This document shows, one piece after another, positions 29,101 to 41,100 of a stretch of 64,000 nt of DNA. Position 1 is the first letter of the stretch. The number at the start of each line of letters is the position of its first letter. This DNA is from Bathymodiolus brooksi. Taxonomy: Eukaryota > Mollusca > Bivalvia > Mytilida > Modiolidae. Under the pieces are notes generated by a model. The model was not told where the DNA came from. It worked only from the letters and a program-made list of their open reading frames with translations, and searched no databases. The position numbers were made by a program, and so were the translations under genes. The DNA is taken from contig OY804588.1 in NCBI GenBank assembly GCA_963680875.1, forward strand, positions 82,546,829-82,610,828. The letters are read 5' to 3'.

Positions 29101-32100
29101 ATTTACAGAGATTTATCCCACAATGAAATATCAAATATATTGTACACTTTCAACAATTTACCAGCATTACAGTATCTGTAAGTACAATGCAGTTGATTAG
29201 TTCTAATGTATTGTTGAAGAGTAACCCAATATGGTAGATACAATCTGGGTTTCACTTTCAGAATACGATTTAAACTGATTCTTGGAGATTGTAAATTAGG
29301 AAGACCCCAGAGTTCCTAAATACGATTTAATATTGGACATTATTGGACAAGATTGCACAAAATTATAAATTCTGTATATTAAGACATAAACAAAGTACTG
29401 AAATATGAATGGATAGAAAAAAAAGCAACAATTGTACCTGATGACGAACACAGAGTAATCAGAGGTGATATCAAAACCTTTGAGTGAAGCTGATATATGA
29501 TATTTGTGCTTCATACTGCGTGGTGCGTAAAGGCTAAACAACAAAAACAAATATCACAGTCTCTGGTTTGATCCTACCGGGGATTGAACCAAATATCAAT
29601 CTACAATAATCATGACACCACATCGATGTACCTAAATGCCATTATTACAGTCTCTGGTTTGATCCTACGGGAGATCGAACGCAAGATCTATCTACACTAA
29701 TCACTACATCACAACTATATAGTTTGTCACAATTATATGCTTTATTAGGAACTTCCGGATGATTAAATGATACCTTCTACATTACATTGTAGATGATACA
29801 TTCATTAATTAATTATTCTATATTAAATGATGCAATAATTACATAACAGAGTTACGTTAAATGATACAATCTTTATTAACTGATACAGTCTACATTAATT
29901 ATACAGTCTACATAAATGATACAGTCTACATTAAATGATACAGTCTATATTAAATGATACAGTCTAAGTTAAATGATACAGTCTACATTAAATTATACAG
30001 TCTACATTTCTCAACTACTTGAATCCACCTCAATCTGCAGTCTGTGTTGCTTACTGAATAAAAAAGACTAGTTTGTGTAGTGCTTCTTGAATAAATTTAA
30101 TACATTTGTATAAAAGTTCAACATTACGAATGCATATTAATATATATTGTTTTAGACAACAAAGAGAGTCATATATTCAATACGGTATAAATTAAAGGTA
30201 TTTGTTGATTATTTACAGATTTTTATCCCACAATCAAATATCAAATATATTGCACACTTTCAACAATCTACCAGCATTACAGGATATGTAAGTACAATGT
30301 AGTTTATTAGTTCAAATGTATTGCTGAAGAGTAACGCAATATGGGAGATACAATCTGGGTTTCACTTTCAGATTACGATTTAAACTGATATGATACTAGT
30401 AGATTGTAAATTAGAAAGACCTCAGAGTACCTAAATACCATTTAATATTGGACATGAAGACCATTAAAGATTGGACAAAATTATAAATTCTGAAATTTAA
30501 GACATAAACAAAGTACTGAAATATGAATGGATAGAAAAAAAGCAACAATTGTACCTCATGACAAATACAGAGTAATCAGAGGTGATATAAAAACCTTTAA
30601 ATGAAGCTGATATATGATATTTGTCCTTCATACTGCATAGTGCGTAAAGGTGAAGCAACAAAAAAACAATATCATTGTGTGTGGATTGATGCTACCAGGA
30701 ATTCAACCAAATATCAATCCACACTTATCATGACACCACAGCGGAGGTACCTAAAAGGTATGTGATAATGATATATTATATTGGGAACATTCGGATTATT
30801 AAATGATACAGTCTACATTAAATGATACATTCTACATTATTGATGCAATCTACATTATATGATACAATCCACATTAAATGATACAGTCCACATTAAATGA
30901 TGCAATCCACATTAAATGATACAATCCACATTATATTATACGATCCATATTAAATGATACAATCCACATTAAATGATACAGCCCACATTAAATGATACGG
31001 TCTACATTAAATGATACAGTCTACATTAAATGATGCAATCAATATTAAATGATACAATCCACATTAAATGATACAGTTCACATTACATGATATAGTCCAC
31101 ATTAAATGATACAGTCTACATTTCTAAACTACTTGAATCCACCTCGAGCTCCAGTTTTTGTTGCTTAATGAAGAACATGAGACTAGTTTGTGTAGTACTT
31201 CTTGAATAAAGGTAATACATTGATATAAAAGTTCATCAATACTAATATATATACATATATATATTGTTTTAGACAACAAAGACAGTCATATATTTAACAA
31301 AGTATAAACTTCTGCTATTTGTTGATTTTTTTACAGAGATTTATCAAGCAATGAAATATCACAAATAGTAATGGGATCTTTCGACAATCTACCAGCTTTA
31401 GAACTTCTGTAGGTACAATGTAGTTGATTAGTTCAATGTGAAATATGGATGGACAATTTTCCGTCAAGAGTTATGATAAAATGAGAATTCACCAATTTCT
31501 TGTTTAAGATAGGAGGCTGTTCTAACATATGTTTAACAAAAGTGGCATATTAAGATTTGACCAACACACTGACCTTGTTTTCTTTATTGTGGTAGTTGAC
31601 TACGCGAATCATTCCACCACAGTGGATGCACCTATATAATTTGTCACAATTATATGCTTTATTAGGAACGTCCCGAAGATTAAATGATGCAGTCCAGATT
31701 AAATGATACAGCCTACATTAGGTTATACATTCATTTATTAATTAATCTATATTAAATGATACAATAATTACATGACAGAGTTTACGTTAAATGATACAAT
31801 CTTTATTAACTGATACAGTCTACATTAAATTATACAATCTACATTAAATTATACAGTCTAAATTAAATGATACAGTCTACATTAAATGATACAGTCTACA
31901 TTTCTCAACTACTTGAATCCACCTCGATCTGCAATCTGTGTGACTTACTGAATAACAACAGATTAGTTTGTGTAGTGCTTCTTGAATAAAGTCAATACAT
32001 TTATATAAAAGTTCAACATTACGAATGTATATTAATATATTTTGTTTTAGACAACAAAGAGAGTCATATATTCAACAAAGTATAAACTAAAAGTATTTGT

Positions 32101-35100
32101 TGATTATTTACAGACATATATCCGACAACTTAATATCACATTTATACTACCCTTTCAACAATCTACAAGCTTTAGAGCATCTGTAAGTACAATGTAGTTT
32201 ATTAGTTCAAATGTAGTGTTGACGAGTAACGTAATATGGTAGATAAGATATGATTTCAATCTTAGATTATAATTTAGACTGATAGATTGTAACTTATGAA
32301 GACCCCAGAGTACCTAAATAAGATTTGAAATTGGGCGTTAAGAACACCTCATAATGTACACCATTATATATTCTGTATATTAAGACATACACAAAGTACT
32401 GCAATGTGGACGAATAGAATAAAAAAGACGTAATAATTAATGAGGAAGACAGAGTAACCACAGGTGATATCAATACATTAAAGCGAGGTTGTATTCTTAC
32501 AAAACAAATTATTAAAGACAACTTGGATTTGAATTTCACTTGTCATCATCTTAATTTATTACTGTGTGAGGTTAAAAAATCTTCTCCTCTGAACCCGCTT
32601 TGCCAAATGAATCCAATCCTGGTAGGAAACATCCTTGGAAGGTTCTCTATACAGATTGCTCATTTAGATCCGATAAGCAAAGAAACATGGCCGCCACAGG
32701 TCATTCTTGTTTCTGATTTGTTGATTTCTAAAAAGTCTTCTTTTCTGAAACCGTTTGACCAAATGAATCGAAATTTGGTAGGGAGCATTCCAGAAAGGTC
32801 TGCTATAGAGGTTGCTCATTTAGTTCCGTTATGTTAGCAAACATGACGACGACAGCCAATTCTTCTTTCTGATTGGTTAATTTCTAAAAAGTCTTCTTCT
32901 CTAAAACCTCTTTCACAAATGAACTGAAATGTGGTAGAAAACATCCTTGGAAGATCGTCTATCGAGATTGCTCATTTCGTCCCGATCTGTTTCCAAACAT
33001 GGCTGCCATAGGAAATTCTTGTTTCTGGTTGGTCGATTTCTAACGTCTTTTCCTCTGAAACCGCTTGGCCAAATGAATCGAAATCTTCTCTGAATCTGCT
33101 GAGAGAAATGAACCAAAACTTAGTGTGAGGCACATATGGAAGGTTCTGTGTTAAGTTTCCTCAAAGCAGAACGAAAGGTGAGCGACATAGGCTGACATAG
33201 CGACATAGCGACATAGCCCACTGAACCTCTAGTTTAAAACGCAACGCAGATCGTGCAATTGTTAAAGTTAAGCCAGCATGTACTAAAATGAGCAACATTA
33301 TTTAGAAAGTCTTACATCTATTTCCTTCAATACAGTCTACCTTAAATGATGTAGTCTACATGAAATGATACGTTCTATATTAAATGATACATATACGTTC
33401 TATATTAAATGATGCAGTTTACATTTCTCAACTACTTGGATAACATAAGACTAGCTTGCTTAGTTCTTCTTGAATAAATGAATAAATTCATATAACAGTT
33501 TAACGTTGCGGATGTATATTAATATGTGTATTATTTTAGAAATCAAAGAGAGTCATATATCTAACAAAGCATAAGCTAAAACTATGTGTTGAATATTTAC
33601 AGATATCTATCAAACAATAAAATATCATTGACAGATGAGAAGACTTTCAACAATCTCACAGCTTTACAATGGATGTAAGTACAAAATAGTTGATTAATTC
33701 AAATGTAGCGTTGTATATTATCCTGGAATGACAAATAAGCTAAATAGCTACCAAATATTTACAGACTTCTATACCGCAATAAGATATCAATTATAGAAAA
33801 GTACACTTTAAACAATCTACCAGCATTACAGTATCTGTAAGAACAATGTAGTTGATTTTTTTCAAATGTATTGTTGAAGAGTAATGCAATATGGTAGATA
33901 AAAACTGGGTTTCACTTTCAGATTACGATTTAGACTGATATTAGTAGATTGTAAATTAGGAAGACCCCAAAGTACCTAAATACCATTTAATATTGGACAT
34001 GAAGACCATTAAAGATTGGACAAATTATAAATTCTGAAATTTAAGACATAAACTAAGTACTGAAATATGAATGGATAGAAAAAAAAACAACAATTGTACC
34101 TGATGACGAATACAGAGTAATCAGAGGTGATATCAAAACCTTTAAGTGAAACTGATATATGATATGTGTCCTTCATACTGCGTGGTGCGTAAAGGCGAAG
34201 CAGGGAACAAAATATCAGTTTCTGGTTTGATCCTACTGGGGATTGAACCAAATATCAATCTACACTAATCATGACACCACAGCAGATGTACCTAAATGGT
34301 ATGTCATCATGATATGTTTTAGTGGGAACATCCGGATCATTAAATGATACAGTCTACATTACATGATACATTCCACATTAAATGATACAATCTATTTTAA
34401 ATAATACAATCCACATCAAAAGTGACATATTAAACTTTGACCAACACAATGACCTTGTTTTCTTCTATCCTAATTTCATATATACCAACCAGTCTTTTAT
34501 CTTTTTCTTGTATGCCTCGTACGTGGTGGAGAAGCAGAAAATACAAATATTACAGTCTCTTGTTTTATCCTACCGTAGATCGAACGCAAGATCTATCCAC
34601 ACTAATCATTACACCATGTACCTATATAATATGTCACAATTATATGCCTTGTAAGGAACATCAGGGCAATGAAATGATACAGTATAAATTAGATAGTATA
34701 GTTTATATTATATGATACAGTCTTTATTAAATCAATATTAAATGATACAATAATTACATGACTGAGTTTATATTAAATGATACAGTCTGCATTAATTGAT
34801 ACAGTTTATATTACATGATACAGTTTACATTAAATTATACAATCTATATTAAATGATACCATTAAGTGATAGTCTACAATAAATGATACAGTCTACATTA
34901 ATAGAAACAGTCCATTTTAAATGATACAGTCTATGTTAAATGATACAGTCTACATTACATCATACAATCTACATTAAATGATACAGTCTACATTAATTGA
35001 TACAGTCTACATTAAATGAAACAGCTACATCAAATGATGCATTCTACATTAAATGATACAGTTGCATAAAATATTACAGTCTACGCTAAATGATACATTC

Positions 35101-38100
35101 TGTCTATATTAAAAGATACAGTCTACATTAAATGATAGTCTATATTATACAATTTTAGCTTTTGCATGAGGTCGATATGTGGTTATATCTACCATGCAGA
35201 AGTATATCGACTGAGGACGTAGTCCGAGGTCGATCTACTTCTGATGGTCGATATAAACCACGTATCGACCTCATACAAAAGCTACAATCGTTATATTATT
35301 AATCCACATTATTGTAAAATATAAGGTAAATTTAGCAGGAATTAAAATTAAAAATCGATATATATTTCTAGGTCTATAAATCCATGTATTGACCGAAATG
35401 GTAGGCTATAATTGTTATATCATATATTTTGATTAAGATAAAGATGTTTTGCATATGCATTATCAATGATTGTCCCAAGCCTATATCGTTAACTCTATAT
35501 CGCATACCCTATATCGCACCCCTAGATCTATATCGTATACTCTCTATCGTATGGGTATCTTCTTCGAAGGCCGCGTTGCATTGATCGTTTTTCCGGAGTA
35601 CATCTCTTTGTTAATGAAGCTAATAATGTACTGTAGCGTACTGTGTGGTTTATACAGTAATGTCACTTAAATTTATATTAAATTAATATTAGATTTCTTA
35701 ATAATATTTAAAAATATTTCATTTATACGGGGAGTGCTAACCTTCATTCCTTTCTTACAACACAACTACAATGAGTGCTCAACAATGTATATACCTCTTT
35801 AAATTTGAAAAGTGTTACAGTAGGTAAGACTTGGTTACACAAAATTCAAATTAACCATAAAAATTAAAAAATTTCGGATTTTTGGAATTGTTATGAATGT
35901 ATATAATTAGACAATATAGGTATGGTGTCTTTTTAGATGAAATTTATTTGTATGAGGCTAAGAATCAGGGGTACTGCGAGGCCCCGCCGAGCAGTCCCCC
36001 TGTTTCGTGCCGAATTCAAATAAATCTCATATAAAAAGACATCATACCTATATGGTCTTTATACTGCAATACTATATCTTTTTCTCACTGTTTTCTATAT
36101 AAAAAAAACCAAACAAAGCGTATTCCCCGTCATGGGCCCCATTTAGAAAATGCTTTATACAGGACATTGTACAGCATAAAGCAAAAGTTCCAAAAAGGAG
36201 CGCGGCCTAAATGCTTTATACAGGACATTGTCCAGTATAAAGAACAATTTTATACGACCCCCTTTATCAATGGTGTAAAGTTACCAATTGCAGTATAAAT
36301 ATTAGAATTGGACCAAAACTTACAAATATAACAATTTTAATACATATGAAAGAAATTTAAAAAATGATAAATTTGAATGGGGAAGTAACTCTATTCAGGT
36401 AGAAATATAGTGAATATCTAAATACATGTAGTATCAAAGGCATGGTTGAAATATATGATATAATGAACATTACATGTGAAAATCCGTATAACATGCCGGA
36501 TCAACACTCGACCTATATCACCCCTCCGACCGGTGGCCCTTGGGATGATAAAGGGTTCTCGGGTTGATACGGCATGTGATGCAGATTTTGACATGTAATA
36601 TTCAGTATGAAAACTTTGAAATTTTTGTAATCTTATGAAATTTTTGAAAGTTTTGAAATTTGATGAACATTTTGAATTTTGTTTTGAAATTTTTGGAAAT
36701 TTTTGGCTGAAATTTTTAGAAAATGTTGAACTTTAAAAAAAAAATATTTTATAATATTGAAATTTTTGGAAAATTTGAAATTTTGAAATATTTTGAAAAT
36801 GTTGACCTTTTTTGTATATTGCATGGGTGTTACTCTAAGTCGGATCTCATTGGTCTGATTTAAACATGTGGTCAGGATGTGGGAAACATTATGTTTATTC
36901 TTAGTAACGTGCTGTATGACCGTGCAATCTGTTATTTTCTATATTACAAAAATCGTTGACAGTGCAACCTTTGTTTATACAGTATATCATGTGATTTGGT
37001 ATCTACCAATCAAATTTTAAGAATGATATCAGATTAATAATATAAAATGATACAGTCTACATTAATTGATACAGTCTATATTTAATAATCCCGTCTATAT
37101 TAAATGATACAGTATACAGTTATTTAATGTGTAGCCAGGCAATAGACCAGAATATTTTCCCAAGGTACTGGGAACAGCCCAAGTGTTCTATTCACCGAAG
37201 CCAACGGCTGAGGGCAATATAACACTTGAGCTGTTCCCAGTACCGAGCGAAACAATGTCTGGTCTATTACCTGGCTACACATTAAACAACTGTTTTATTA
37301 CCTAATAATAGTTTTCGGATGCACATTTTTCTACTTTCAAAGTTTTGGGATTGAGAGATAAGAATAAAGAAATTGAATTGTATTTTTCAAAACAGTTAAC
37401 AATAACAAATTGTGAGTTTTCATATGAATTAAATCCATTAATGGTAATGAATATGGAGTTCATTAACATTTTGAAAATACATATTGTTTGGCGCACGGAA
37501 GTTTGTTTTATCTGCTAAAACGGTCGACGTTTTGTGTTCCACATGTCTAGTTGTATTAACAACAGTACGAGTTGGTTCACTTTGCACAATTGGCACATCT
37601 GAAGAAACATTACAAACAGCTTGAAATAATAAATGTTTCTGAGATGATGTCAGTTCAAGGAAATCAATATTTTCAAATTCAATATCAGTTTTACCACTGT
37701 TGTGCTTCACGACTGGCTCTGAAATATATAAAAATACATAAAAATAAATTAAATACAACAAATACAACTATTTTTGGTAATTTCAAGTGAATATGCAAAC
37801 CTTTTGTGACATTTTTTCAGATTTCGCATAAACAGTTCTAATCTTGCGTCTAACTGTAACATTTAATTTCTATACTCTATAAACAATGATAAACAAATGT
37901 ACATGTGCAACAATTCTGTCAATGATCTCTGTTGTTGTTTGTTTGTTTGTTTGTTTTTGATGTATTCAGGACATTTTTTTAAAAACCTATACATGCATGT
38001 ACCTTACAGAAGTATTTGTCTTTAGAAACATACATGGTTCACTAATATATTGAAACATTTATTCATTCAGATATAGTTTCAATTTAGGAAGGCTGCTTAC

Positions 38101-41100
38101 GTGTAATCGTTCACATTTAAAATTTTCTAGTAAATGTTCAATCATTGAAATATATAATTAACATAAAAAATGCACGAATGATGTACTTTATACATATCTA
38201 AATGTTAAGTTTAGTACCTGAGGTATTCTCAACATGACTGTCATCATCAATACATGAAGTATCACGTCTGACAGGGTTAATTAGCTTGTCAACTGATGGT
38301 CCCATCTCACATCCTTTTTTGCTGGCAGAGGCATGTCTTGCAAAACAAAAGGAATAAGTTATGTTTTCCAGTGATTTATACATTTACATTTTGGTATATT
38401 TTACAGGTTATCTATATATATAATGCAATGAGTGACACAAAGCTAAAAAAAGCAAATGAGAAACACGTACCCCTATAAATACTTCTGTTTTCAAACAAAC
38501 ACTACATGATGAGATTTAATAATATAAACAATCGAAACATGCATCGGTGTTGCATTAAAATACTGTGTTCAATATTGATTCTAAAATATATGTACATTGC
38601 TATTGAATTCATTGTAATATTTATATTGATAAGCCCTATAATTTTAAGTTTATTTCATACCTACAATTGTATTATTGTGTCACTTACGGCTTTGGTGATC
38701 TTCCTCTTTTTGGTGTCATCAGTCCTACTGTAGCTTCTGATACTTGATTCAGTCTTATGGCCGGAAATAGACATTATGTGCCATGCCTCAAAACCTTTAT
38801 TGTCAAGCAAAGTTATGGTGGTAGGTCGCAGGCTGTGATTTGTATATAGTTTGCTAATGTTCAACTGTTAAGACAAGTTTTTCATTTTATCCCCTAAAGT
38901 GTTTTTGCCGAGAAGAGCCTTTATATCAAACCAGATATCAACAGTTTTTTTCAATTGGCTTTGGACGCTGCCAAAAATAATCACAATCAGGGTGTAGCAC
39001 AGACAAGTATTTTACAAATAATTTAACTGGGCACAGTGGACTTGAAGACATCACATACAGGCGTCCACCTTGACTTTCGTTGTCATCTTTGCTGTCACCA
39101 CAGTGGTTTTTTGTTGAAAGATTTCGTAGTGCTATATATTTGTCGTCACTGCTTCCATGGAAGCTAAAATCTGTTTTTTTCAATTCCCGCAAGTTCTCCC
39201 GGCCTCTGTTACAGTAGAACAACATGAAATCTACAAATACATTGTTTTGAAGGTCAGTGGGTTCATCTAGATTGAATGATTTATAGATAATGGCAATGTC
39301 GTCAACTTCCATAGGGGGTTTGTGGACACTGACCCCCTTCCCTGCCTGCTTAAGCCTCACTAACATAGCATGAAATAATAGATTGGCTGGTTTGAAAACG
39401 TCATTGTTCACTACATCAATATTTTTAATCTTCAAAAAGTGTTTCTGAATTCCATACCGTACAGATATCATAGACTTCTTGGAATATAGGTCCCCCTTTT
39501 GACTTTGTACTGCGGCATAGAATGATTTCAACTGGCTACACAAATCAGCTTCAGATATTTGCTCAAGATCGTGGAAGATAATATTCCTGCTTGCACAAAA
39601 CGCAGTCAACATATGTACGGTCGATTTAATGCAGGTTTTTGTGTTCTTTCGAATCCTTATTATCTAATAATGCTTCTAAACCCTCGTCGTCAACAATAAG
39701 AAACCTTTCACTTTCAGTCATGTTTGTTGTTGTCGTCTGTCAGTGAATAACTGAATCATTCGAACGTTTTATTACATTTGGAATTTAGACGCATTTATAA
39801 AGATTTGGTCGAGTTAATGAATATTCATGAGACGTAATTGACCAATCATAAGGCGGGTCAAAAGGTGGCGGGCAATAGAACGCTACAGCTACAGCGAGCA
39901 ATAGAACAATCGTCGTTCTATTGCCCGAGAGACAAATTAAAAGTTAAATATGGTTAAAGCTAAAATATTTCTAATAGAAAGGTAATTAATATACTATTAG
40001 GTAATAATCTACATTAAATGATACAGTCTATATTAAATGGTACAGTCGACATTAATTGATACAGTCTATATTAAATGATACAGTCTATATTAAATGAGAA
40101 AGTCTACATTTCTCAACTACTTGTATTTACCTCGAGCTGCAATCTTTGTTACTTAATCAATAACATATAACAAAGACAGTCATATATTCCACAATGTATA
40201 AGCTAAAGGTATTTGTTGATTATTTACAGATATCTATCCTTCAATAAAATATAAATTATAGATAACCACACTTTCAACAATATACCAGAATTACAGGATA
40301 TGTAGGTACACCGTATCTGATTAATTCAAATGCATTGTTGAAGAGCAACATGATATGATAGAAAAGGTATGGGTTTCAATTTCAGATTCTAATTTAAACT
40401 GATCAAATGTAGATTAAGAAGACTCCAACATACCTAAATAAGATTTGATATTGGACATAAAGACCACCTCAGAGTTCACAAAATTATACATTCTCTATAT
40501 TAAGACATACACAAAGTACTGGAATATGAATGGATAGAAAAAAAGCAACAATTGTACCTGATGACGAAGACAGAGTAATCACAGGTGATTTCGGTACAAT
40601 AAAGTGAAACGGATATATGTACATCGTCAGAAAATATAGCATCAATGTGTTGAAGCTTATGAAATAGGTAGAAACGTATATGTATATTATCCTGGAATGT
40701 CAAAAAAGTGAGAGAAATAAATTACCACATTTGATGAACAGAGCTGAAACATGTTGTATTATCGTAATATAGACAAATAAAAAGTGTGGAATCGTAGAAC
40801 TTAATTAAATGTTATTATTGTAGATTAACTCATTTATATTCAGTCATTAGCCGCCATTTTTCATGATTCATTATATATATTGTTTTAGACAACAGAGAAA
40901 GTCATATATCTAACAAAGTATAAACTAGAGATATTTGTTGATTATTTACAGAGATTTATCCTACAATGAAATATCAAATATATCGTACACTTTCAACAAT
41001 CTACCAGAATTATGGTATCTGTAAGTACATTGTAGTTGATTAGTTTAAATGTAATGTTGAAGAGCAACGTAATATGGTAGATAAAGCATGGGCTTCAATT

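Larger units (their letters stand above)
37118..40007 (-). mobile_element. Crypton-like tyrosine recombinase element, broken, about 2.9 kb
   Basis: Inserted in the 19-bp minisatellite. The left edge is a 174-bp hairpin (tttaatgtgtagccaggcaa pairing with the segment ending at 37291), followed by ttattacctaata at 37295, whose reverse complement ends the element at 39994-40007. The coding region is a spliced tyrosine recombinase gene on the - strand. Typical Cryptons lack terminal inverted repeats, so either the ends belong to a different host element or the hairpin is a separate insertion. Confidence 0.6.

Noticed and set aside
36633..36824. 63-codon - strand frame rich in Phe, Lys and Asn
   Set aside because: Low-complexity ttttgaaa sequence only.
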